A DNA stretch of 64,000 bases from Gracilariopsis chorda (lineage: Eukaryota; Rhodophyta; Florideophyceae; Gracilariales; Gracilariaceae), in the NCBI GenBank assembly GCA_003194525.1, contig NBIV01000076.1, forward strand, positions 220,669-284,668, in the 5' to 3' direction. The notes under the pieces were generated by a model. That model made no database searches. It saw only the letters and a program-made list of their open reading frames with translations, and had not been told where the DNA came from. Made by a program: the position numbers and the translations under genes. Each line of letters starts with the position of its first letter. Position 1 is the stretch's first letter. Positions 53,469 to 64,000 of this stretch are shown in pieces.

Positions 53469-55483
53469 CTAGCCGTGCCATAGCTCCATGCAACTCGTCT
53501 GACGTTAATCCCATGCTCTAGCTTAACTTCCACTTGTTTAAGCATGGCGCACCTTGCCAGGAACCTTTCCGAGTTGATTTCCCTGGTCATGATTCGGAGT
53601 GAGCCATTCCTGTGAATTTTTGACGTTTGCAGTAGCCAAGGGAATAAATCGTGACAACTCAAAAGTCTGGTCATATACCTTCGAGGACCTATGAAAAACC
53701 GATCATTCATTCCATAAAACGAGTGCCTTTTCCCTGAAGCGACTGCATTTTCCCACCACGAAGCGTTTAGTCTCTTCATAAACACAATATCCGGCCTAAC
53801 TCGAGCTATATAATCATACTTGCGACCTATCTGCCTTTCTCGATGGTTAATAAGAGATAGACAAGTACGCATATCCCACAACTGAAGCAAGTAGTTCTGA
53901 ACCTGGTCATCGGTGGAGAGCGTTCCGTGAAGCAGCTTTTTTGCCCTTGCTTCTCTTACGACGACCTTGAGCCAGTTCTTGTGAATTTTGGGTTTCGTTG
54001 AAAAACGAATTGTAGTTGCATTGAACAGAAACGCAGACGAAGAGCGATCATCCATTGGAGTAACGACGAATACGTCAAAGAGAGGTATTGCACTGCGCAA
54101 AGTGGATATAATGTTAAAGTGCGTGAAGGGCGCAGACCGCATTTGCCCGGTCAGGCACACTGCTGTTGATGGATACTCGTTGACCAGCGTTGGAACGTGT
54201 ATCCTCGTTCGCGCTATTTCTAAGACAGGGTATTTTTTCAGAGAACTCACGGCTTCCTGCACAGAATCACGGCTCAAAATGTTATTGGTGGCCAAGTAAT
54301 TGCATATGTATTCAAACACTTTTGGTAGAGTGTGGATTTGTTTAGGTACTGTGAGGTTCCTCAAGTACAGAACGGTATTTTGTAGAAGCTCTTCCGTTGC
54401 CTGAATGATTTCACTCGTTTCTATCGAGTTTATGACGTCCAGGGAGGGATGCACAACCAGGAGGGAAGAGTCTGATTCCCATAGAACCCGCTGAACTATA
54501 AGCCCACCAATTATGTCGTCATAGATTCTATCTGCTGTGTTACATTTTAGCAGCTGAGAGGCAAGCGCCCAAAATGCGTTTCTGTTGTACTGCACGGGTG
54601 ACCTGGGAAGGGGGGCCAAGGCAGGAGCAAGGAAAGCAAGGGCTTTTGCTTTGTTGATTTCTGAGGTCTCATGCCCATGAACACTGCCTAAAGATTCTTC
54701 ACGTTCCTCATTCTCTTGAAATCGCGAGAAAAACGGGTGGCAATCGTAATTTGATGTAGGGAGGTGGTGAATGATGGGAAATGAGACGGTCGAGTTTATA
54801 GATGGAAGTGACTCAAATGGGACCGGAGGATCTGGTTCATTGTTGAACATACTGAGAATTGGTATTCCACGAGTATAAATTCTTTTTCTGTGAAGAATAG
54901 ATGCCGCATTCGTAAGGTACCTGGACTTCGGTGCAATCCGAATTTCGGCTGAAATGAGCTCGCTGAGCAGCAAAGAAGAGGAATTGCCGACAAGATTTTG
55001 AGAAACGTCCCCCTTTCCAACTCCGTACTTTGAGGTATAAAAGTATACGTCATCGTTGAGCAGTATGACAGTCATGGCATTTTCAAGAATAAAGCTGTAG
55101 TACTCGTGACTGGTTCCCCATGAAGTGAGGTGTATATGCCTAGCGATAGGGTCTTCCAGTTCATATTTGATTTCAAACAGCAGGCATACATCAAGCAGTT
55201 CTTGAGAGAACTGTCTGAGGAACAGCTTGAGGCTATGTTCGGACTCTGATCTCCCGATGAGCCAGACAGGGGCTGCACATGATAGATAACTTGCTGGATT
55301 TGATCTGAACTTGAATGAAGTGGCATGGTACATACATGCCATTGATGTGATTAGAAAAAGTAGGCAAAGAATCAAATGTTGGATGTATGTACTTGCAGAC
55401 TTGCTGCAAGACCGAACGCTGCGAACAGAACCTGGTTGCTGTCGCCACGGCATGATACGAGATGAACAAGCGGCTCCTCTCAT
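53453..55483 (-). CDS. DUF288/STELLO-like glycosyltransferase, copy 2
   Basis: A full 676-codon copy of 3775-5805 with about three amino-acid changes (Ile48Met in the membrane segment, one Gly to Ser, one Phe to Tyr). All motifs described for copy 1 are unchanged. Both copies could be active. Confidence 0.65.
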   Translation of the reverse strand: MRGAACSSRIMPWRQQPGSVRSVRSCSKSASTYIQHLILCLLFLITSMACMYHATSFKFRSNPASYLSCAAPVWLIGRSESEHSLKLFLRQFSQELLDVCLLFEIKYELEDPIARHIHLTSWGTSHEYYSFILENAMTVILLNDDVYFYTSKYGVGKGDVSQNLVGNSSSLLLSELISAEIRIAPKSRYLTNAASILHRKRIYTRGIPILSMFNNEPDPPVPFESLPSINSTVSFPIIHHLPTSNYDCHPFFSRFQENEEREESLGSVHGHETSEINKAKALAFLAPALAPLPRSPVQYNRNAFWALASQLLKCNTADRIYDDIIGGLIVQRVLWESDSSLLVVHPSLDVINSIETSEIIQATEELLQNTVLYLRNLTVPKQIHTLPKVFEYICNYLATNNILSRDSVQEAVSSLKKYPVLEIARTRIHVPTLVNEYPSTAVCLTGQMRSAPFTHFNIISTLRSAIPLFDVFVVTPMDDRSSSAFLFNATTIRFSTKPKIHKNWLKVVVREARAKKLLHGTLSTDDQVQNYLLQLWDMRTCLSLINHRERQIGRKYDYIARVRPDIVFMKRLNASWWENAVASGKRHSFYGMNDRFFIGPRRYMTRLLSCHDLFPWLLQTSKIHRNGSLRIMTREINSERFLARCAMLKQVEVKLEHGINVRRVAWSYGTARWREF

Positions 55484-55688
55484 CCTCTGACCCTTGGTGT
55501 ATGCATGAATGCTCCATATACTCTGTTAGTCCGATAAATGTTTGCTTTGGTATTGGCTGCTAGAATAGGCTGCACCACAATCGGAGCAGTGAGAAAATAT
55601 CTGACTCCTGAGAAGCTGTTTCCGCACGCTGCATCTGTGCATCGCTGTGCCCATAAAAATAAGACTCTCCTGCCCGTAAAAACCGTTT

Positions 55689-55997
55689 ATTGCCGTTCTT
55701 CTGGTTGACGATCTTAATGGCTTGGTAGAAAGGGATTTGATGCGAAGTATAAGCTTCTCATCGAGCCGTAGGTCACAACCTTGTCGCTCACAGCTCAGTC
55801 CCAGCAGACTGAACGGTACCCAGGGAGGGAAATGGGTGGGAAAAAAAAACTTGAAACCAGCTACAAGGACTCTGAGGACGATGCTTGGTCTGACTAGAGC
55901 GATGCGATCAATCGACATCGCTCACTGAGCTTGAGCCATCGTCGTCGCCGTCCACCAGAATTAAATAATTATTCTTCTACGCATTGCTTGAACTTCT
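55689..55997. repeat. Dispersed 310-bp repeat, copy a'
   Basis: Counterpart of 6011-6319 in the second large copy. Confidence 0.75.
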
Positions 55998-56147
55998 AGT
56001 GATTGACGATGCTTTTGCACCTACACGGAGTTGATTGTCAACCACACCATGCATCAGCCGTGAGAAGAAAGAGGTTTATTTTTGAGCTGACTACTAAGAG
56101 TGTGTCACGTATGATAGCTCTTATGTGCATAACTTCAGCAAAAAACA

Positions 56148-57038
56148 CTAGCAGCATTGCATTAAGGCATACACAGGCCAATTGGAGCACTTACGGCAAA
56201 TAAAGATGTAAACCGATCCGCAGTCTCCGAAGCACGTGTCTGATCTCCGCACGAGGTGGCACTGCGCGTTTCCGGAAGAGTCTCGTGGAATATCGGAGGG
56301 AGCCCATCTGTGGCCAGCCTCACCGTCACCGCTAGAAAGCGTAAGAAGATGTTCAGTGGAGGCATCAAAAATACACAACGGCGTGTACTCTTCCTGGACG
56401 TACGACACGAAGCCGCCTACCTTCGAACCTGGTGATTCGGCGAAGACACCTTCGTAAGCCCATGCGCGCGTCTCGGGTGGCAATTGCATAACTTCCATGT
56501 CATGCTGCGCGTTGTCGGCTAACCACGCGTTCACTTCCGCAAGAAGGGCCGGATCGGTGATCGGAGGGTTCTCTGTAATGCGTTCGGGAAAGAGGCGGCA
56601 CTCGCGCGGCACATTGCTCCATTCGGCGTAGCGGTTGTGCTCGATTGCAGGCTGCCCAACACTATCGCGTAAGTCTTGTCGGCGGCGCCAGCATGCTTTC
56701 GCGTAAGGGCCGCACCCAAACTCGTCGTCATGTTCTTCCGGGCACCATATCAATTGGAAAATATCGGAATCCTCCGGGAACTCCATTTCAGGAAGGTCAG
56801 TCTTCGAAAGCTGTAGCACGGCCGCCATCGACATGTTGTGCTCTTCACACGCTGGCCAAGGCTCTTCAGCAGGCCAAGCTATCACGCCTCCCGTTTTAGA
56901 AGCTAGAACATCTGGTACTAATGTCTCTCGAGGGTGGAGCAGAACGGCAGTCTTCGTAGCCAGTGCGAAACGGGTAGCAACATCGGCTTGAGGGACGTAG
57001 GTTTTGTGGGGGGAAGGAAATTACTCGCTGGGCTGACA
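56148..57038 (-). pseudogene. DUF1963 protein, copy 2, N-terminal frameshift
   Basis: Counterpart of 6470-7360. One extra base near 57006 ('gttttgtgg' against 'gtttttgg') shifts the frame after about 11 codons. From the start at 56885 the remaining 245 codons are open and keep the whole core, with changes such as Glu-Leu to Glu-Phe, Glu to Asp and Cys to Phe. It could be translated from an internal start, lacking about 50 residues, or the extra base could be a sequencing error in a short homopolymer context. Confidence 0.65.
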
Positions 57039-59252
57039 TGGGCGCCAGTTTGCTTCGGCGTCTCTTTGATTAACGAGAGGGAGTGTCGGACCACGGCCAA
57101 ATCTCGTGAAGGACAGAAAGAAAGGAGAGCAAGAAATGTAGGTCCCAAGTAGAGCTTCGCTGCGGCATATACAGTGTTCTCCGCGAGGCAGTCCGAAATG
57201 CCAACAAGTACTGGCGGCACATCGAAATGAAAGTATTACCAATACTGGCAGCACTAACCGCATTGGGGTCGAAGCTCAATTCGGTGCGTGCATCCATCGC
57301 GTACCAGAAAGCGGACCGCTGAAAGGTTGTTTACAGCTTAATTGTCATCCGGATTAAGTGCTAGCAATCCGTTTCTGACATTATTTTTTATTCTTACTGT
57401 CAGCCTTTTAGTCTAACAATCGTACAACAGAAATAACATAGTTGGATGATACCGTTTCGGTCATCAAGTATTCTGTGAACTGTCCCCACAATAAACTGGC
57501 AGACTTCGAAAACCCGAGCAGGCCAAAAAACGCATCAACTTAAGCGTTTTGAGACTGTCTCCCGTGGTCAGAGAGTTGAAACTGGAGTAATGTATTGGAC
57601 CTTATGTTGGTACAAGCTTGGCGTAGCTTTCAAGAATAGTTGATACGCGGAATCCAAGCCATGTAGACAGTGCTAGGTCGTCAATTTAGTCGTAGGACCA
57701 GAACGCGGGTCAGTTAGAGAACGTAAGAGCGAGCCATCTTCAACAAACGAGTCAACTATATGAAGCACAAAAACATAAACTGCACATCGTATACTCATCA
57801 ACGTTATTGTAGTACTACTTGACTAACTCTTCAAAGGCTATAGAACATAGTTTTGTGGCAGAATCTAAGCGTTTTATAGAATGATAAGTTAAAACGTCAA
57901 CTGTGTTAAGTTTCCATTGAACTTTGCAGTTGGGTGGTACTATTTGAGTGCTTTTCCCTTCGTATTATGTCTATCTGAAAGTATTCAGAAGGCAATATAT
58001 CACTACTAAGCGGCAGTTATCTTTATGCCAATAGAAAGAAACCTGCGTTAATCGGCCAGAATCCGGGGATCATGATATTTGTAGGTTTGCAAAAGTCAAT
58101 GCTGTACTCCGATCGGGCCGCATCGCGTATGTTTCTTGTCGACTTCTTGAATCGTTGATTTTGGCTTGTCTAAGCATGTCAGTAAAATCAGACTAGACGC
58201 TGCACTTCATCTTGGTGAACCTTTATTCTTCTGCATCATATAGCTCGCAGTGCTTCTAACGATCCTAAACTGAAACGGATTCAAGACAGATTTTAGGAAG
58301 ATATGGTGTTTACATTGCAGCACTTTCAGATTCTTTTTGCCCTTGTCGAGATCTTGCTTGAACGGCTAGGTTCCTGGTATTTTATGCGCTGCCTCCTCCA
58401 CACCCGCTCGCAATGGGGGCTTAGCTTAAGCATAAGTAGGAATTCATGTTATGCCAATATACATAGTCCGCCATGGACCATGTATATGGGCATAACTTGA
58501 ATCATGGTACACAGACAGGGATGTAGATGCGTAACAGTGCTATATGTAGCATCAGACCAATACTGCGTTAAAATTTTGCTTTAAGGTGCAGCGAACCAAA
58601 ACATTTCTTGTCTCGTGAGGCATACTTTCAAAAACATTGAATAAGAAATCAGTTTTGATTATTAGAACTTGCAAAATCTTTAAGTGTCTATAGTGCCACT
58701 TTTTTGTAGTAAACCACTCATACAGACGTTTGTCACAGCAATGCTGTGCCAATCTTCAAGTTGCTTACCGATTGCTCTTTGAACATGACTGTGAAAGGAT
58801 CGCTGACTTTTTGCATCGAGTCACACCTTACGTAGTATCTACGTTCACGTAGATACTATGTAGCCTATGTTGGAGAGATGTTCCGGAATACGTGGACTGA
58901 GCATGGCATCCTCCCGAAACGTGTTTTTATTGAAATGGGTTCAACCCGATCGTTTCAAGCTTGAAGCTGGTACTACTCTTCTACAAGATTACATAAAAAG
59001 GAGTCTTCTGGTCATTCATTATGTATCAAACAGTGGTCGGTAAACAATTCCTAAATAATAATGGCCATATTCCCACAATAGAGTAAAGACCATTTGTTTA
59101 GATTCTCGTGATCGTCGTAAAGTGAATAGGCTGTAAAATCGCTAGTCGCATACTTTGCCTCATTTTTTCCTGCACTTTTCCTCGCGCTTCTTCTTTTTCT
59201 TCCGCATCAATTTGAACTTGCACTTTCGGCACTTCATCGCCTTGCGCGTCTT
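57039..59252. other. Long AT-rich stretch without recognised genes (copy 2)
   Basis: Counterpart of 7361-9567, including both long hairpins (58448-58496 and 58829-58862) without change in their arms. Confidence 0.5.
58448..58496. other. 22-bp stem hairpin, copy 2
   Basis: Same hairpin as 8765-8813, unchanged. Confidence 0.55.
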
Positions 59253-59600
59253 CTAACAACCCTTTCTTAAGATATGGCCAGAAACGTCGAGGTCTGTCAA
59301 AGGATTAGTCGGGGTCAATGGAGCCTCAATAAACCTTAAAAGAGTTAAAATATACTTGGTCAAGACGGCTCTTTCCCTCAAATGACTCCAAGAACGTTCA
59401 TCCAAGCTATACCCCGACAAGAGGTCTTCGAGCCGGGCACAGTGTTCAGCGCTTTCACCATTTAACCTTGTTCGCACGCACATCGCATCCCTGCAGTAGG
59501 CGGCATCGGAAAGGGATACTACACGGCTCAGAGTCCTTTCCTCGGTGTCTCGCAATGTGAGGCTTGCCCCCACGGAGATGCGGAAAAGAACGTGAACCAT
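59253..59600 (-). CDS. Small secreted ORF, frame intact in this copy
   Basis: Counterpart of 9568-9942. Here one continuous frame reaches the shared C-terminus (ending Leu-Arg-Lys-Gly-Cys). The ATG used in copy 1 is ACG, so the first ATG in frame is at 59598-59600. That gives a shorter hydrophobic start (Met-Val-His-Val-Leu-Phe-Arg-Ile-Ser-Val-Gly-Ala) that may still act as a signal peptide. The protein then has about 100 residues with three or four Cys. Family unknown. Confidence 0.4.
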   Translation of the reverse strand: MVHVLFRISVGASLTLRDTEERTLSRVVSLSDAAYCRDAMCVRTRLNGESAEHCARLEDLLSGYSLDERSWSHLRERAVLTKYILTLLRFIEAPLTPTNPLTDLDVSGHILRKGC

Positions 59601-59942
59601 CACAACGGTGATCAAGATGGACTTCGTGACTGACGATAGTTGAGGTCTCAAGTAATATAGCACCGAGCTGGTAGGGTTGTTAACATTTCAGGACTCAAGG
59701 CCTGTCTCTGCGTTTCTAGTAAACATGCATCGTTGGTGCCAGTGGAAGGAAGAGGGATTGTGCGTAATAGACTAGTTTGTTCCTTGTTTTTGCATGGGTT
59801 CTTGAGCACCATTCTGGACAAAGAACAAAAACTGACCAATACGTACATTTCAATCTTCTGCTCGAAGCTTGAGATATGTGCCGAGGCAGCCGTTTGTACA
59901 ACGTATAGGTTCGTTGCCTCCCAGTCATCGATATATCTGTAT

Positions 59943-60256
59943 TATTGCCGTTCTTCCTGATGACGATCTTTATGGCTTGGTAGACAGGGATTGGATGAGA
60001 AGTTTAAGCTTCTCATCGAGCCGTAGGTCACAACCTTGTCGCTCACAGCTCAGTCCCAGCAGACTGAGCTGTACCCAGGGAGGGAAATGAGTGGATAAAA
60101 GAAACTTGAAACCAACTGCAAAGACTCTGAGGACGATGCTTGATCTGACGGAGAGCGATGCGATCTATCGCAATCGCTCACTGAGCTTGAGCTATCGTCG
60201 TCGCCATCCTCCAGAATTAAATAAACATTCTTCTACACGTTGCCTTGAAATTCTAA
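59943..60256. repeat. Dispersed 310-bp repeat, copy b'
   Basis: Counterpart of 10255-10567 in the second large copy. Confidence 0.75.
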
Positions 60257-60764
60257 GAGGTTCTAGCTCTCGGTCTGCGGCGACGACGATCGTTCTCCAT
60301 CCACAACATCTCCGCCAGCGCGTCTTCTTGGCGTTCTGCGTTCTTGCGATACGCTTTTCTTTTCCCGCCCTTCCCTCCCTGTACGAGCAGTGAGGCCTTC
60401 TGGGACTCACTGAACGCGTCAGGCTGTTGCCTTTCGGTGGACCAGAGCACATGGCCTTGCAGCTTTGTGTCTCCTACACTACCCAAAGATTAATGATCTA
60501 GCATTGAGCAATAAGGAAGGACAGTATTCAAACAATCTAAAACACAAAGAGATCACAGTTTGAACTAACGTAATATTCAGAAAGAACTTTCATTTTTAGA
60601 AAAACATGATGATGATGCAATCACATTGAATACTTGTCACGCTGCCATACGTGGGGGTTCGTCGCGTCAAAACCCTGCAAAACCTGCGACTATAAAGTGC
60701 CTTGCCCCGCCATTCGATGCAGGGGACGGGCGTCAGACACTTTCTAGATACCACGTAGCACTTT

Positions 60765-61508
60765 CTAATAACAATCCGGAAACTCGTATCGAAATCCCCA
60801 TAACTGTGTCGACTGGGTATATATGTCATCCGACGTCACAGGATCAGCACCGTTCTCCTTCATTGATGAAAGGGAAGTTGCCAGTCGCATCCATGTCTTT
60901 GCGCATATATGGCCTCTTTCCAACTCATGTAATCGTAAGAAGGATCGTTATTGGTGAAGTTCCCCTCTGGACTCAGCTTAGCACGACCGTAGATAGGAAG
61001 TGCAATTCCATTTGGAGTTTGATGAAAGCCTTGACTGCCATGTTTCCATCCGCCGATTCCATCGACAAGTCCGGATGCGATGTAAGCACCGTTGTTTGTA
61101 ACTTTCATGATATATCATCACACACGCCCGAGTACGTGAATTTTTGAACGTCAAAGCCAGGCGGGACGTATCCTTGATACTTTCCGTTGATGAAAACTCT
61201 CGCAATAGTCGTTGGCGAAACACATAGTACGGAACATCTTTCCACGATCTGGTTGCACGTCTTACTCGCCGAGCAACCGTGTCCCTCCGAACAATCCGCG
61301 TCTGAAGAGCAAGGCCACCTCCTTTCACTTGTCCAGTCCTCACCACTTGACTTCGTTGCCTTCTGGTGATCGATGTGTGGGAGCACCGCATGCAGATCGA
61401 CGGGAACAAATCTGTTTGCATTGCTTAAGGTTGAGACCACCAGCTTGTGCACTACAGAGCAGCAGCAACGATAGTAGAGCAAAGAAACAAAAGAGAATGA
61501 AAATGCAT
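60765..61508 (-). pseudogene. Secreted Cys-rich protein, copy 2, many indels
   Basis: Counterpart of 11076-11816. At least a dozen 1-2 bp insertions and deletions break the frame into pieces (open fragments at about 60860-61108, 60978-61421 and 61105-61551). The start codon and signal peptide region are present, but the frame is lost soon after. The indels are nearly all single bases with few substitutions, unlike the rest of the duplication, so sequence error must be considered. Confidence 0.75.
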
Positions 61509-61863
61509 GATTAGAGAGGTTGCGTATGGTCGAATAGCCTTTTAGAAACAATTGATGAGTTCTATGCGCCTGCTTGCGTCTGGACTAATAGGCTCCGCGC
61601 CTTAAGTACGCAACCTGGGGAGTTCGTAAACAATGCATGGTATGTTGCTTGCCGTTCTTGACAAATGCATAGGATATAAAACCCTCAATAGAAGCAAACT
61701 GTATCCATTGTGCATCCTTCAGTCCATCCGCGTCATTATCGATACTATATAATTTGAAGCAAAGTGCATCAATCTATTCTACGTCCATCAATTTATCAAC
61801 GTTTTTGTCGAGACTGTAAGTCCTCTTGCATTGGGACAAAGCGTCATATCGTTTCAAACTCGA
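61314..61863. repeat. 550-bp tandem duplication, unit 1, copy 2
   Basis: Counterpart of 11622-12169, with several single-base indels. Confidence 0.85.
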
Positions 61864-62060
61864 GAGCCACCTGATTTCACTTGTCCAGTCCTCACACTTA
61901 ACTTCGTTGCCCTTCTTGGTGATCGATGTGTGGGAGCACCGCATGCAGATCGACGGGAACAAATCTGTTTGCATTGCTTAAGGTTGAGACCACCAGCTTG
62001 TGCACTACAGAGCAGCAGCAACGATAGTAGAGCAAAGAACAAAAGAGAATGAAAATGCAT
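61854..62060 (-). pseudogene. Duplicated 5' fragment of secreted protein gene, copy 2
   Basis: Identical in protein sequence to 12160-12366. Confidence 0.7.
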
Positions 62061-62414
62061 GATTAGAGAGGCTGCGTATGGTCGAATAGCCTTCTTAGAA
62101 ACAATTGATGAGTTCTATGCGCCTGCTTGCGTCTGACTACAGGCTCCGCGGCCCCAAGTACGCAACCTGGGGAGTTCGTAAACAATGCATGGTATGTTGC
62201 TTGCCGTTCTTGACAAATGCATAGGATATAAACCCTCAATAGAAGCAAACTACATCCATTGTGTATCCTTCAGTCCATCCGCGTCATTATCGATACTATA
62301 TAATTTGAAGCAAAGTGCATCAATCTATTCTACTTCCATCAATTTATCAACGTTTTTGTCGAGACTGTAAGTCCTCTTGCATTGGGACAAAGCGCGATGT
62401 CGTTTCAAACTCGA
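61866..62414. repeat. 550-bp tandem duplication, unit 2, copy 2
   Basis: Counterpart of 12172-12720 and almost unchanged, in contrast to unit 1 of this copy. Confidence 0.9.
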
Positions 62415-64000
62415 CCACACAATTTTGCCAGATATCCCAATATATTATGTCCGAAGAAATCCACTCTTTAAAGACAAAAAATGATTTTGTTTACCATTTT
62501 TTCTGTTGTCACTTAGATGATACGCTATAAGTATAATCTGGGCACAAAGCTTGTATGAAGTTCCACTTTGGTTCCTGGATGGCATTTGGTTTTGTTTCCG
62601 TGTCGACAAAAAAGACGTATCACAAGGGTCTGTCGTGGTTACAAGGGATAAGCCATTCTGGCATATTTTTGTTGGCTTAGATTATTGTTAAATGCAAGGG
62701 GAACGTCTTCGAAAGATGTTGCTTTTTACGTTGCTCTTTTCGTTAGCAAATTTCCTTACTCCGTTTCCACAAATGAACAGTAGTGTGATGTTCGAAAACT
62801 GCCATGAAGTAGAGGTTCCATGTCTCCAAGTTTATTGAACACAAAACGAGCCACTTATTTAGAATCAGATTCAAATTGCTAGATTGTTAAGGTAGGTACT
62901 TTGTGTGACACTGGGCTATTTTGCTGTTTTCAGTTCGACGATTTCTCTTTAGAAAATCTCTGTTACAAACTCCTTTTTTTTTCATAAGGCTCACTGAAGT
63001 CTCTGCATCAACGTTTCTGTGCTGTAAACCTTCAAAAGTACGGAGTACTGTAAAATTTTCAGGGTTGGGAAGACCGGTGTTCTTTCTTTTGCAGATTCTT
63101 TTTGCGCAAGTGAACAAAGTAAGGTGACTTATTTACATAGCTATTTAATTAAAATTCTAAGTTGTGATTAAGAATTGATTGTGACAAACTGTTGGCTTAC
63201 TGACGTAGATCAACGGTCTAAAGAGGATAGTACATTAGTTTGAGAACATGGCTTTTGCTGGACTTATTCGAATGATGAGAAAAAGTGCTGTAAAAGTAAT
63301 GGCGTATTTTGTTGCCGAAGTACCATAACAGATTCAGGAAGGACTGATTCAATACTAAGTAAGAAGAGGTGAAGTGGAGCATCCTTTCGAAGATCAACAC
63401 TAATTCTTTGGGCTTTCAGTAGGGCCCATCGTCGATGGGCATCCAGTGCGACATTTAGGCCCGCAAGAATTCTTATCCTTCGAGGAGCTGGACACGTTGA
63501 GTCTCCAATTCAAACAAACCGTATTAGATCTCTCTTTGTGGTCGAGTATGGCCATTTGTGCACACATATGGACTCTGTTAACATGAGCAACAAGGAAGCA
63601 GCTTCGTCATAAATATGTTCTATGGGGTTTACTGTTTCTTCGTCACTACTGCTCAGAAAATCTGATTAACGTGATATGTGGATGTGATGAAAAGACCTGA
63701 AGAACATAGTGTTGGAAAGTCGTGAAGGTTCTAGCGGATCCAAAAGTGGTATGCTTCATATCCATCAGCTACCATGTCGCTAACATTTTGCTTTCTAACA
63801 TTTCCAGTTGTAAGGGTTCTGGAAAACCGGATTATTTGGTTCTCCGCTTCTAGATAGATTTTTTACAGTTAAAGGAACAGAATGCAGGGTCTATGAGTTA
63901 TCTCCTTACTCCTAAGGCTTTTATGCTCAGAAATTGAATTCTTCTGGTCTCAGATATGAAATCAGTGTGATCATCAAAATCGAAAAACTTGTTTAGGTTT
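62415..64000. other. No recognised gene (copy 2)
   Basis: Counterpart of 12721-14304. Single-base indels relative to copy 1 at about 62480, 62714, 63411 and 63550 fall in short ORFs, consistent with non-coding sequence. Confidence 0.5.

Larger units (their letters stand above)
49678..64000. repeat. Large direct duplication, copy 2
   Basis: Counterpart of 1-14304 in the same orientation. It preserves the secreted-protein and glycosyltransferase genes, breaks the DUF1963 gene N-terminus, repairs the frame of the small secreted ORF while losing its ATG, and carries a dense indel cluster around 60240-61700. Confidence 0.95.

Overview
The window looks like nuclear DNA of a eukaryote, probably an alga and possibly a red alga. 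The evidence is GT-AG introns of 74-106 bp in one gene, secreted and type II membrane proteins, Ty3/Gypsy chromoviruses with chromodomains, pogo-like and piggyBac-like transposase remains, and a decayed copy of mfd (a bacterial/plastid-lineage repair helicase, which among eukaryotes points to a plastid-bearing lineage). Gene density is moderate and most genes have no visible intron. The species assignment is inference.

Layout. (1) 1-14304 and 49678-64000 are two nearly identical direct copies of one segment, about 49.68 kb apart. Both copies are cut by the window ends. Each carries, mostly on the minus strand: a secreted Cys-containing protein; a large DUF288/STELLO-like Golgi-type glycosyltransferase; a DUF1963 protein; a small secreted ORF; and a second secreted protein whose 5' half and promoter are tandemly duplicated. 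The copies differ by rare substitutions, but also by gene-breaking indels, and by one dense indel cluster in copy 2 (about 60240-61700). (2) 14305-18867 holds a piggyBac-like pseudogene and a pogo/Tigger-like transposase gene. (3) 18868-28596 is a complete chromovirus (element 1, 9.7 kb, 806-bp LTRs, target duplication CCAAT) inserted in the pogo-like gene, whose C-terminus resumes at 28602. (4) 28852-34102 holds remains of other transposons, including an old minus-strand Gypsy element. (5) 34103-44714 is an old solo LTR containing a second complete chromovirus of the same family (element 2, 34515-44295, target duplication GAAGT). The solo LTR sits beside an mfd pseudogene. (6) 45363-49677 contains a frameshifted multi-pass membrane protein gene and a four-exon ionotropic glutamate receptor-like gene.

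The most unusual signal is in the chromovirus family. Both elements, through LTRs and coding DNA, are filled with short perfect hairpins (4-10 bp stems, 2-7 nt loops). Where the elements differ in sequence, many stems change on both sides and stay paired. This covariation occurs in the integrase cassette, which diverges strongly between elements with fairly abrupt edges, and at one LTR position with three different paired versions. The old Gypsy remnant and the host genes do not look like this by eye.

Element 1 has a broken gag and a pol with one late stop. Element 2 has an intact gag and a pol with two stops. Neither encodes a full protein set alone.
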